Below, piece by piece: positions 7,832 to 16,538 of a DNA stretch of 64,000 bases (positions are counted from its first letter, which is position 1; every line of letters starts with the position of its first letter). The notes beneath the pieces were generated by a model. It did not search any database. It saw nothing but the letters and a program-made list of their open reading frames with translations, and had not been told where the DNA came from. Position numbers and translations under genes: made by a program. The DNA comes from Legionella bozemanae (lineage in GTDB: Bacteria > Pseudomonadota > Gammaproteobacteria > Legionellales > Legionellaceae), in contig NZ_LBAW01000005.1 in NCBI RefSeq assembly GCF_001648595.1, positions 1-64,000 on the forward strand, in the 5' to 3' direction.

Positions 7832-9418
7832 TCATCCATGACCAAATTGCCTTCGTTTAGGCGATTCTAGTTCATCAGCTATCTCATCATCGTCATGTTT
7901 TCTCTTCATCACCCGCATATTAAAAAATGAAGGCTGCTTTGCTGATTGAAACTCCTGCTGTAAACGTGGAGGTAAAGTAGCTACAGGCTCTAGCTCTTCT
8001 GCTTGGGGGATACAAAATTGTTCTAGCGGGAGTAAAAGCAATTCCTCTGGCAACGCGAGATCGTCGACCAACACGGGTGGGGTCGTATTGTCGAAAAACT
8101 CCATCATTTTTTCAAGTTCTTGCTCATCAATGACTAGTTGAGAAGAAGAGAACATTTCGTTTTCTAAAAATAAAAGATCCGTATCAAGTACTAAAGGCGA
8201 TAAATCAACAGGAGGCATTGGAGCCTGAGTTAATTCTTCAGATGAATAACCCTCTCTAACTCCTATCAATTTTTTTAGTTTTTCATCTAAAATTCTTTGA
8301 TTAATAATCTGCACTTGTTTTGCAATTTCAGGAAGATAGGTAGTTAAAGTTCTTTCTTGATAAGCAACTAAATCAAAATCAGAACCAAAAGGAGGATTAA
8401 AAACCTGCAATCCACATTGATTAGGAATAATGTTTAATAAAGAGTACTTTTTTACCCATTTGGGGAGGTCTTTGGGATTAAATACAAATTTTTGCTCTAC
8501 AGGTCGATCTTTATTTTCCTTATCATAAAAAACAGGGGCAGGATCAACATGCAAAGTTGATGGGCATATTTTGGCGTCATCAATAAGTTGTATTGAGTTC
8601 GAGATTACAAGTTGATCAACCTGTATCGGTATTAAAAAATGAGACGTATCAGTAGGAAAATTTGGCTCAAGTTGTTGCATGAATAAATTTTTAGCATGTT
8701 TAAATTTATGATCAAGGCAAATATCAATCACTTGTACGTATTTAGCGCCACCAACAGTTTCTATTTCAAATATACTGTTGTTAGAAATAAGTTCTTGATT
8801 ACTTCCTACTATATAGGAAGAAACCTCGGAGGCGGGATAGTTTGTTTGTGAAAAATTTATTAAACCTGGATATGTTACATCAACAGAAGAGGCAGTGCTT
8901 TTAAAAATAGCACGTATTTGAGAATTTGCCCCGCATGTCACATAAAGAGTGCAATTTAATATTTTTCCATTACTATCAAGAATTGGAAAAGAACTTAAGC
9001 ATACATGTACATTATCTAATGAGTTTGTTGCTAAATGCTGAATTTTTTCAATTAATAAATTAAATTTATCTATAGTGATATATTCCTTGCCATATAAAGC
9101 AAACTCATATAAAGAAAGCCGTGTGATTGTATTTTTATATTGTTCTTGTAAGTAAAATTTACCATTTTTCTCGATGCAATAAGCTTGTCGGTGATAGTCA
9201 TTAGCTAGATCAAATAAAAATTCAACATATTCCGCTAATCGTGAATACATATCTAAAAAGGAATAGGGATTTGTATGTAGACCAGCTTCTCCTTGTGAGA
9301 AAAATGAACTTTGCGGATAGATTACTAAGTCACGTATAGTTATATCTGCATTTTCCCTTTGTTCTCTTTTTTTATAAAACGATCGGAGTTGCTCTTCAAA
9401 AAAAGATATAGACGACAT
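7832..9418 (-). CDS. Hypothetical 528-aa protein with NLS-like C-terminus, candidate effector
   Basis: The frame is open from 9565, but the first 49 codons are hydrophobic and atypical; the ATG at 9418 (MSSISFFEEQLRSFYKKREQ) is a more natural start, giving 528 residues. No known domain is recognised. Residues 1-400 look globular. Residues 400-500 are acidic and rich in Leu, Pro and Glu. The end carries two basic clusters, KRKH (about 505-508) and PKRRQF (about 520-525), separated by an acidic stretch, like a bipartite nuclear-localisation signal. There is no signal peptide. Single-gene organisation, orphan status and the eukaryotic-looking tail fit a translocated effector, but this is inference. 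Confidence 0.6.
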   Translation of the reverse strand: MSSISFFEEQLRSFYKKREQRENADITIRDLVIYPQSSFFSQGEAGLHTNPYSFLDMYSRLAEYVEFLFDLANDYHRQAYCIEKNGKFYLQEQYKNTITRLSLYEFALYGKEYITIDKFNLLIEKIQHLATNSLDNVHVCLSSFPILDSNGKILNCTLYVTCGANSQIRAIFKSTASSVDVTYPGLINFSQTNYPASEVSSYIVGSNQELISNNSIFEIETVGGAKYVQVIDICLDHKFKHAKNLFMQQLEPNFPTDTSHFLIPIQVDQLVISNSIQLIDDAKICPSTLHVDPAPVFYDKENKDRPVEQKFVFNPKDLPKWVKKYSLLNIIPNQCGLQVFNPPFGSDFDLVAYQERTLTTYLPEIAKQVQIINQRILDEKLKKLIGVREGYSSEELTQAPMPPVDLSPLVLDTDLLFLENEMFSSSQLVIDEQELEKMMEFFDNTTPPVLVDDLALPEELLLLPLEQFCIPQAEELEPVATLPPRLQQEFQSAKQPSFFNMRVMKRKHDDDEIADELESPKRRQFGHG

Positions 9419-9570
9419 TGTTTTCAATAGAGTTAAATTTATGGCAAATTTTAACCCATAAAGGAATTTAAATAAACACAAAGTTGCTAATTTAGAGCTC
9501 CCAGGGAAAAATAAAACTTGTAGATTAGCTCTGTTAAACTTAGCATTTATAAATAGCATATCCAAATCGC

Positions 9571-9904
9571 TCCCAATTCAATGCTTCATTCGGAGCGGTT
9601 GTCGCCTCTTTGGTGCTGGTTGTTACCATCCGCAACCACCCGACAGCATTTTGATGGACATTGCTCGCTGCATCATGTCTTGTGGCGACTCACGCAATCT
9701 TCTGGATCTGGATCGCTCGGTGAACGTTGCGCTTGTGCCACACTATCACCCGAGACGCTTCCTCCTGATTGGACGCGTTTGCGAGACCAATGGGAATTTG
9801 CCCACGCTTCACGGGCGATTCTTCAGATTATTGCGCTTGCTGCGTTGGTGATTTCTATTCTTATTGAACTGCCACAGAGAGTGCGCCATACTGAGCAAGG
9901 GTAA
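9571..9904 (+). pseudogene. Decayed DUF1772 (anthrone oxygenase-like) membrane-protein remnant
   Basis: Pieces of one protein appear in different forward frames: FGAVVASLVLVVTIRNHPTA, then a TGA, then LLAASCLVATHAIFWIWIA, then SVNVALVPHYHP, then TLPPDWTRLRDQWEFAHASR with a final hydrophobic helix. This order resembles the C-terminal two thirds of DUF1772 proteins, which are small four-helix membrane proteins. A premature stop and at least two frameshifts make it non-functional. The stretch is visibly richer in G+C than its AT-rich neighbours, which suggests import from another genome before decay. No transposase or attachment site was seen beside it. Confidence 0.55.
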
Positions 9905-10048
9905 TCTGTATGGCTATCATTCGGCGCTGCCTGGATTAATACTAGTAATAACGTGCGCGCCTTAATAATAGGGCAACAACTTTATCTAGTATAGATATAG
10001 ATAAATTGAACTATAATTAATCAAATAGATCTTTTTCAGGAGCCCCTC

Positions 10049-10507
10049 ATGTTAAACCCATCAATTAGAGAATACATGCATAGTCATGATATTGCATATA
10101 AGACTATCAGCCACCCTAGAGCATATACAGCATCACAATGTGCACAAGCAGCACATATTAAAGGAAACTGTTTTGCTAAATCTATAGTTGTCAAATTGGA
10201 TGGAAAATTTGCACTAGTAGCAATTCCCGCCCATGCTCGTCTGGATTTAAACCTATTAAAAAAAGAAACTCACACAAAGCGTGCAGAAATTGCTAAAGAA
10301 TTTGAGTTTCAAGACAAATTTACAGACTGTGAAGTTGGAGCGATACCATTGTTTGGCGAACTTTATGGTATGGATGTCTATCTTGCGGATAGTCTTGCAC
10401 ATAAAGAATGGCTTGTTTTTAATGCGGGTAATCATACTCAACTTCTAAAAATCAAAAGTGAAGATTTTTTAAATTTAGTGCATCCAAAAACTTTATCGCA
10501 ATGTTAA
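10049..10507 (+). CDS. YbaK/EbsC-type aminoacyl-tRNA deacylase
   Basis: A 152-residue single-domain protein of the YbaK/ProRS-editing family. HPRAYTASQCAQAAHI, CFAKSIVVKLDGKFALVAIP and the conserved glycine loop CEVGAIPLFGELYG (about 112-125) are all present in order. Members hydrolyse mischarged tRNA, for example Cys-tRNAPro or Ala-tRNAPro, or act on small aminoacyl substrates; the exact specificity cannot be read here. The ATG at 10049 follows CAGGAG at a good distance. It is a single gene bounded by gene-poor DNA on both sides. Confidence 0.85.
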   Translation: MLNPSIREYMHSHDIAYKTISHPRAYTASQCAQAAHIKGNCFAKSIVVKLDGKFALVAIPAHARLDLNLLKKETHTKRAEIAKEFEFQDKFTDCEVGAIPLFGELYGMDVYLADSLAHKEWLVFNAGNHTQLLKIKSEDFLNLVHPKTLSQC

Positions 10508-10959
10508 ATACACTACTTAAGCGAGACAACGAGTAGACTGTGAGTTAGTATGAAAATAAAACCTTTAAAGTGTTTTCCAATTTTCATGCGCTAAATTATG
10601 AAGTCTTGTGATTTCATCCTAATTCTTTTCATGCGGATGAAGCAGTTTCCTTATGATTCAAAATCTATCCTCTTTACTCCTCCTCTACTAAGACAAATAC
10701 TTAAGGCTAATAGTGCTATAGAATGAGATATTTTGCTGAAAATTGCACAACATAAATAATTTAATGTAAAAATAAAAACTTAGAGACTATACGTTAAGTG
10801 AATACAAACTGAGTAGAAAGTGTAATTGGTTCCAAGATACTCTGCCACAAGGCGTAGGACCAAATAATGGCTATAATTAATACATAGTAACTTATAAAAA
10901 TATGACCGCTCTAATTACTTTTGAATTTTTGAAGTATATTTTTTATTTGGAGTGTCGGC
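10508..10959. other. Gene-free AT-rich stretch
   Basis: About 450 bases hold no ORF with coding character on either strand, no tRNA and no strong terminator. The final 60 bases should carry the promoter of the gene at 10960, with TTGGAG as ribosome-binding site. Confidence 0.5.
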
Positions 10960-11526
10960 ATGGGTATTGCGAAGCTGCGCTTTTTCAGCACAAAACCACA
11001 AAGTATTGGTGGATTAGCATCAGCCATAGAACGTAATGTGCCTTATTACAGAATTCATGGTACTTTTCCTGAGTATGGCTTGCCAATAAGAGGCAATTTT
11101 GACAAAGTAACTATTGAGGCATTAACTAAATACTTATCGGAAAAAAAACCACTAATAACATATGGTGGAGCCACTGTTCTTGATGATTTATTCACTGGCT
11201 TTTTAAAAGATAAAGAAATTGAAAACGGGAAAAGTGGATTAATCGTGGGCGTTGCGGAAAGACTAATTGTATTATCTTCACTTGATTTCATTCCAGAAGA
11301 ATATATTCACGGAGCAATCATCGAGGGTTTACCTGCGGAGCGTATTGTTGCTTACATCACGGATTTAAAAGACTTGCTTGATGGAGAAATTGTAAGAAAT
11401 CACTTTGCAGAGGTGAACTCCTCATTGCCCCCAACAGTAACACTACCTGAAATAGAAGATTCTGACTTTGTACACTCTGTATGGGAATCAGCATCTTCCA
11501 AAGATACATTAAGAAACGAATTTTAA
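10960..11526 (+). CDS. Hypothetical 188-aa protein
   Basis: A 188-residue soluble protein without signal peptide or membrane helices. It begins MGIAKLRFFSTKPQSIGG and contains a stretch of moderate hydrophobicity (SGLIVGVAERLIVLSSLDFI, about 91-110). The last 40 residues are acidic and Ser-rich (PEIEDSDFVHSVWESASS). TTTGGAG precedes the ATG at 10960. No family is recognised. It is followed after 80 bases by another small orphan gene in the same direction, possibly one transcript. A secreted effector or accessory protein is possible but unproven. Confidence 0.6.
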   Translation: MGIAKLRFFSTKPQSIGGLASAIERNVPYYRIHGTFPEYGLPIRGNFDKVTIEALTKYLSEKKPLITYGGATVLDDLFTGFLKDKEIENGKSGLIVGVAERLIVLSSLDFIPEEYIHGAIIEGLPAERIVAYITDLKDLLDGEIVRNHFAEVNSSLPPTVTLPEIEDSDFVHSVWESASSKDTLRNEF

Positions 11527-11606
11527 TGCACATAGAGCAGCTTCATTTAATATTTTCTTAATATTTTGTCTATATATTTATCACTTTAATTAATAAAAGG
11601 ATAAAT

Positions 11607-11996
11607 ATGAAATTTCAAAACTCCTTGTTTGAAGACCGCTACAATGAATACTGGAATAAAAACGTAGTAACATTGGATGAAACGATTCGCAACACTTCTT
11701 TAGGCCTTAATTTATTTGAAAATCGAGCAAATGTGACTCAATTAATCGAAGCATATCAACAGCATATTTTAACTATTTTAACAAATTTGGACCGCCAGTC
11801 TTATCTATTCGAAGACAAAGAATATGTACAAGCATACATGAAAAATACCGTGAGCCAAACAGTTGAAGATTTTTCTTTTTATGCAAAGATATTTCCTGAG
11901 ACTCAGGAAATTTGCTCAAAATTTTTAAAGACGCTTGGTGTAAACTCACCATCAGAAACTAAAGAAACCTCATATGTTCCTATGTGTAACAATTGA
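11607..11996 (+). CDS. Hypothetical 129-aa helical protein
   Basis: A 129-residue protein starts MKFQNSLFEDRYNEYWNKN and is predicted mostly helical. It contains repeated Asn/Leu/Gln-rich segments (TQLIEAYQQHILTILTNLD) and a C-terminal tail with two Cys (EICSKF, VPMCNN). The composition resembles phasin-like or small structural proteins, but I cannot assign a family. AAAGGA sits before the ATG at 11607. It lies 80 bases after the 188-aa ORF in the same orientation. Confidence 0.55.
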   Translation: MKFQNSLFEDRYNEYWNKNVVTLDETIRNTSLGLNLFENRANVTQLIEAYQQHILTILTNLDRQSYLFEDKEYVQAYMKNTVSQTVEDFSFYAKIFPETQEICSKFLKTLGVNSPSETKETSYVPMCNN

Positions 11997-12010
11997 TGTT
12001 CATGAGTTTT

Positions 12011-12040
12011 GCCTGTATCTAAGTTCAATTCAATACAGGC
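12011..12040. terminator. Hairpin between convergent genes
   Basis: GCCTGTAT (12011-12018) pairs with ATACAGGC (12033-12040) across a 14-base loop, between the stops of the 129-aa gene and the methyltransferase gene. No U-run follows on either strand, so terminator activity is uncertain. Confidence 0.4.
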
Positions 12041-12062
12041 TAACCCTGGTTGATTACAGTAA

Positions 12063-13226
12063 TTAATTAAAAGATTCTGCAGAATATCTTCTTTGAGGAA
12101 GATCCTGATGAGCAGTGTTGTCTACATGGTGATGCAGCCTACTTGCCTTATCTTCATCAAAGAAATATGGAGAATACGTCAACTCAGCTCTTGAAGATTT
12201 TTTAACAAAACAGAAAAATGTTGCTTTTGCTACATCCGTTGCAGAACGAACTTCTTCTTTCACCAATGTAAACCCAAGTTGTTTGGTGATTACATCAAGA
12301 ATATTTTTAGAAAAATAAAGCGATTGATATTCAGATTTAAATTTTGAAATAGCTTCCATAGCATCTTCAGGATTAAGAATTTGCTTTTTATCAATGCTAT
12401 ATCTTAGGTTTAATAAAATATGAGATAGATCCAAGATATCCTCATCAAAACAATTCGCATGCTCTGATAAAAAGAGAATGCCCCCTGGCTCTAAAATTTG
12501 ACTTGCCTGTTTTAAACTGTCGAGCTGTGCCTGAAACGATGGGAAATGATGTAATGAATGATTATACATCACCACCGCAAATTTTTTCCCCTTAAGTGCA
12601 CCTAATAGATCACTGCCATCATATTCATAATAGTTATGAAGTTGTGCCATATAATGATTTTTTCTTTTTTTATCACTGCTATTTTCACCACCCCAGTCAA
12701 TCTCAGTTTGAATATCAATTGCATTTCCTTCCATCTCTAAATGCTGGCTTACCAAATAAGTCATTGCACAATCACCAGCACCTATATCAAGAAGGGCTTT
12801 TCCTTTCAATTTTTCCTTCTGTTGAGGTGAACAATGAGAGGTGATGATACGAGTTATATTTGCAGATTTATAATGCTGATACTCTGTATCAGTCATTGAA
12901 AACTCCTTTTTATTCTGCATGCCAACTGAAAGATACCATTGATGAATTAATGCAGCAGCCTCAGGATCAGGAGTTACCGAAGGTAAGTCTTGCAGTGTTT
13001 TAATAAAATCCAATACCATTTGTTTGTCTATATCTGGAAATGTATATAAAAAAGCTTTTTCTGCTTGTTTTTGGCGAGCCTTGGATTTTAATAGTTTAAT
13101 TATTTGATTAGGCTGAATAATTTGTTGTGGGGCTGAAACTGGAGTTTTTTTTGCAACTTCAATCTTTTGCATAAGATTAGAATTTTCCTGACTGGTCTCA
13201 TCATTGCTGTTCGTAATTGCTGGCAT
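12063..13226 (-). CDS. SAM-dependent class I methyltransferase
   Basis: A 387-residue protein with a disordered Ser/Asn/Gln-rich N-terminus (about 1-40), a helical segment, then a class I methyltransferase core: motif I LLDIGAGDCAM (about 145-155), an acidic strand AIDIQTEIDWGG, and FAVVMYNHSLHHFPSF followed by ILEPGGILFLSEHA, typical of the UbiE/COQ5-like fold. The tail is basic and His-rich (SRLHHHVDNTAHQDLPQRRY). The substrate is unknown. The unusually long unstructured ends set it apart from housekeeping small-molecule methyltransferases and would fit a secreted enzyme, although no translocation signal can be proven. It is a single gene facing the 11607 gene. Confidence 0.75.
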   Translation of the reverse strand: MPAITNSNDETSQENSNLMQKIEVAKKTPVSAPQQIIQPNQIIKLLKSKARQKQAEKAFLYTFPDIDKQMVLDFIKTLQDLPSVTPDPEAAALIHQWYLSVGMQNKKEFSMTDTEYQHYKSANITRIITSHCSPQQKEKLKGKALLDIGAGDCAMTYLVSQHLEMEGNAIDIQTEIDWGGENSSDKKRKNHYMAQLHNYYEYDGSDLLGALKGKKFAVVMYNHSLHHFPSFQAQLDSLKQASQILEPGGILFLSEHANCFDEDILDLSHILLNLRYSIDKKQILNPEDAMEAISKFKSEYQSLYFSKNILDVITKQLGFTLVKEEVRSATDVAKATFFCFVKKSSRAELTYSPYFFDEDKASRLHHHVDNTAHQDLPQRRYSAESFN

Positions 13227-13408
13227 ATCACCTCTATAATCAATTCAAATTGTTGTTCATTATATGCCAATTATTATTATTTTCAACTCACATTGACTCT
13301 TTATTTCTCAATCAATGTGATTAGTCATTATTAATGATAAATGGTAGAGTTGCTGAAAAATGCTTTTGTAGTGTATTCTGGTTTTGCTTTTGGCTAGGAC
13401 GCTAATTT

Positions 13409-14908
13409 ATGAAAGAGCCTTATTTCCATTTCACTAGTTCACTAGGATTATTATTTGCTAGTTTTTTCGTATTTCTTATTCTTTTAGGAATTTGGAATGT
13501 ATTCCAAAAAGAGCACACTATATTAAGAAACTTTCCTCTCATAGGTTATGTACGCTATGTCTCTGAATCATTGGGGGTCTATTTAAGACACTTTTTTTTT
13601 ACTCGAGACCGGGAAGAGTTACCTTTTAATCGCACTGAACGTACATGGATTTATGAAGCAAGTAAAAATACCGACACAACTATAGGATTTGGAACTACTC
13701 GGGACAGAAAACCGAATACAATATATTTTGTTGACTCACCTTTTCCCGTGCTTAAACGATATGTAGTAAAAGCACACTCTGTGACAATTGGAATGCATTG
13801 CAAATATCCCTATACAACAAACTCATTAATCAATATTTCGGCAATGAGTCATGGATCCATTTCGCAAAATGCGATTCTTGCTTTATCGCATGGTGCAAAA
13901 AAAGCGGGGTGTTGGCTCAATACAGGGGAAGGCGGCTTATCCCCTTATCATTTAGCAGGTGGATGTGATTTGATTGCTCAGATTGGATCAGCAAAATATG
14001 GATACCACGATAAAGACGGTAACTTGTCTGATGAAAAATTAAAAGAAGCAGCGGCACATCCTCAAGTTAAAATGTTTGAAATTAAACTCAGTCAAGGATC
14101 CAAACCAGGAAGAGGTGGAATATTACCCGCTGTTAAGGTAACAAAGGAGATTGCTAAAATTCGGGGCATCAAACCTCACGAAGATTCTATTAGTCCAAAT
14201 CGCTTTCCTGAAATTTCAAATTCATTTGAATTACTTAATCTAATTCATCATGTAAGAGAAGTAACTGGAAAACCTACGGGATTTAAAGTTGTTCTTGGTG
14301 ATTATGAATGGCTGGACGAGTTATGTGAAGAAATCCTCAAACGAGGTGTGGAGTATGCACCGGATTTTATTACTCTTGATGGTGCTGAGGGGGGAACAGG
14401 AGCCGCTCCTCTAACGCTTGCGGATTATATGGGCCTATCTCTAACAGAAAGTCTCCCTGTCCTTGTCGATAAACTAGTAGAATATGATTTGCGTGATCGA
14501 ATCAAAATCATTGCCTCCGGCAAATTAATTACCCCCGGAATGGTAGCCTGGGCACTTTGTGTTGGAGCGGATTTTGTCAATTCAGCGCGTGGATTTATGT
14601 TTGCGCTTGGCTGTGTACAAGCGCTGAGATGTCATAAGAATACATGTCCGACTGGAATTACAACTCACAACAAATGGCTAACCCGAGGCTTAAATCCTAA
14701 AAACAAGGCCGTTCGCGTTTATCATTATGTCAAAAACCTCACCAATGAAGTAGGTATCATCTGTCATTCCTGTGGTGTAGAAGAGCCACGAGAATTAAGA
14801 CGACATCATGCCCGAATTGTGTCAGAGCATGGTACATCTGTTTCCCTGGCAGATATTTATCCTCCAAAGGAAAAAGGTTCAAAAATTAGCAAAAAGCAAA
14901 AGTCATAA
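13409..14908 (+). CDS. Membrane-anchored FMN-binding glutamate synthase-family protein
   Basis: A 499-residue protein starts with a hydrophobic helix (about 11-31, LGLLFASFFVFLILLGIW). The glutamate synthase FMN/alpha-subunit TIM barrel follows: ISAMSHGSISQNAILALSHG, CWLNTGEGGLSPYH, KLSQGSKPGRGG, FITLDGAEGGTGAAP, and the Cys-rich CHKNTCPTGITT that in GltB binds the 3Fe-4S cluster. The glutaminase domain is absent, as in archaeal-type and stand-alone GltS-like proteins. It probably is a membrane-associated flavin oxidoreductase; true glutamate synthesis is not assured. It is a single gene, convergent with the MFS gene at 14962. Confidence 0.85.
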   Translation: MKEPYFHFTSSLGLLFASFFVFLILLGIWNVFQKEHTILRNFPLIGYVRYVSESLGVYLRHFFFTRDREELPFNRTERTWIYEASKNTDTTIGFGTTRDRKPNTIYFVDSPFPVLKRYVVKAHSVTIGMHCKYPYTTNSLINISAMSHGSISQNAILALSHGAKKAGCWLNTGEGGLSPYHLAGGCDLIAQIGSAKYGYHDKDGNLSDEKLKEAAAHPQVKMFEIKLSQGSKPGRGGILPAVKVTKEIAKIRGIKPHEDSISPNRFPEISNSFELLNLIHHVREVTGKPTGFKVVLGDYEWLDELCEEILKRGVEYAPDFITLDGAEGGTGAAPLTLADYMGLSLTESLPVLVDKLVEYDLRDRIKIIASGKLITPGMVAWALCVGADFVNSARGFMFALGCVQALRCHKNTCPTGITTHNKWLTRGLNPKNKAVRVYHYVKNLTNEVGIICHSCGVEEPRELRRHHARIVSEHGTSVSLADIYPPKEKGSKISKKQKS

Positions 14909-14961
14909 AAATACCCAAGTACAATAAAAAGAATCACTCAGGTATGCTCTATCATTAAAAA

Positions 14962-16257
14962 CTAGGAAATATCTTTCTGTGCTCTCTCCACAGCCAGATA
15001 AACGCTGAAAATAGTAATTACGGCCATAATGATAAGATACACAGATACAGGCCAAGTACTCCCATGCGCCCACTCTACTAATCCAGTAGCAAGTAATGGA
15101 GCTAATCCCCCAGACAATGCTGCTGATAAATGATAAGCAATTGCCGTTCCGCTATAACGAATACGTGTTTTAAATAATTCGGAATAAAATGCTCCCTGGG
15201 CACCATGCATCATTGCATGAGGAATGCACATCCCAAACACTATAGCAAAAAAAACTTGCACTGGATTTTTTGTTTGTAACAACCAAAAAAATGGAAATGC
15301 AAAGAAAGCCATCAATAAAGCACCGGAAATATAAACGGGGCGACGTCCTATCCGATCAGAGATCATACCAAAAAAGGGAATTGAAAACGTTTCCAAAACA
15401 GCACCAATCATCACAGCATAGAGAAGAAGTGATTTTGGTAAATTCAGAACAAGTGTTCCATAACTTAATATAAAAACAGTTAAAACATAAAATGAAGCGC
15501 TTTCAATGAAACGAGCCCCTATCGCCAAAATAAAGTTTCTAAAATGAGAACGCAACATTTCCAAAGCAGGAACTATGGGCGGTCGTTTATTCTTTGTTGC
15601 GTCCACAAAAATCTTACTCTCCATAATCTGCAATCGAATATAAAGACCGACCATAATTACAATGAAACTCAGTAAAAAAGGAACACGCCAACCCCAAGAT
15701 AAAAATTGCTCATTTGGAAGTGCGGAAAATAAAAGAAATATTGCGATGGAAATGACCAACCCCAAAGGAGCTCCTGCATTTGGCCAGCTTGAATAAAATC
15801 CTCTTTCTTTTTCCCGGCTAACTTCAGCAGACATCACTACCGCACCAGCCCATTCTCCTCCAACTGCTATACCTTGCGTACATCGCAAAATCACTAATAA
15901 AAGCGGCGCAAATATCCCTATTGTCTGGTAAGTCGGAAGTAACCCGATTAAAAAAGTAGATATCCCCATCATACATAGTGTAATAACAAGCATACTTTTT
16001 CTACTTAATTTATCACCATAGTGACCAAAAATAATTCCCCCTAAGGGCCTGGCAAAGAAACCAACGGCATAGGTTGCATACGCAGCCATAATTCCAGCTA
16101 CAGGGCTAATTTTAGGGAAAAAAAGTTTATTGAAAAATAAAGCTGAGGCGGTACCAAAAAGATAAAAGTCATACCACTCAATTGTAGTTCCAACCATACT
16201 TGCAAGAGAGACTTTTCTTGATGCTTTAGATTTGGGATCTTGTCGTATTACTGCCAT
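14962..16257 (-). CDS. MFS transporter, metabolite:H+ symporter (ProP-like) family
   Basis: A twelve-helix major facilitator protein of the MHS group. It opens with SMVGTTIEWYDFYLFGTAS, then FARPLGGIIFGHYGDKLSRK (the conserved loop 2-3 motif), GIAVGGEWAGAVVMSAE and FGMISDRIGRRPVYISG. The group includes ProP, KgtP, ShiA and citrate/alpha-ketoglutarate carriers, so a small carboxylate or compatible solute is likely. The frame opens at 16275 but MAVIRQDPKSKASRK from the ATG at 16257 is the more typical N-terminus (431 aa). It is transcribed divergently from mscS with a 280-base spacer. Confidence 0.88.
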   Translation of the reverse strand: MAVIRQDPKSKASRKVSLASMVGTTIEWYDFYLFGTASALFFNKLFFPKISPVAGIMAAYATYAVGFFARPLGGIIFGHYGDKLSRKSMLVITLCMMGISTFLIGLLPTYQTIGIFAPLLLVILRCTQGIAVGGEWAGAVVMSAEVSREKERGFYSSWPNAGAPLGLVISIAIFLLFSALPNEQFLSWGWRVPFLLSFIVIMVGLYIRLQIMESKIFVDATKNKRPPIVPALEMLRSHFRNFILAIGARFIESASFYVLTVFILSYGTLVLNLPKSLLLYAVMIGAVLETFSIPFFGMISDRIGRRPVYISGALLMAFFAFPFFWLLQTKNPVQVFFAIVFGMCIPHAMMHGAQGAFYSELFKTRIRYSGTAIAYHLSAALSGGLAPLLATGLVEWAHGSTWPVSVYLIIMAVITIFSVYLAVERAQKDIS

Positions 16258-16538
16258 AATTCTCAATAGTAACAATAGGATATTACACTTTATCCTATAT
16301 GAATTATTTTCAGAATGCGAGGATTAATTCGAGCACCCTGGAGTATGTTTGCAGCCAAGTTTTTTATTTTTACACTGAAGCAAAAATCTTACAGTCATAC
16401 AATTTATCCGGATCGTACTTATTACTTTCTTTCAATTTTTTTTGCTACACTACAATTGATCCGATTCACAGTCTTTTATTATCGGCAAATAGATAATCTG
16501 TTCGGTAAATAATTAAAAGTAGAATAAGGAAATTCGAT

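Noticed and set aside
9581-9904. Single 107-codon ORF as a complete gene
   Set aside because: Only the last third resembles a DUF1772-like protein; the earlier parts of the homology are in other frames with stops, so it is debris.
16299-16512. Two 65-codon forward ORFs between the MFS gene and mscS
   Set aside because: Overlapping each other in different frames, with no ribosome-binding site or recognisable family; most likely noncoding promoter DNA.
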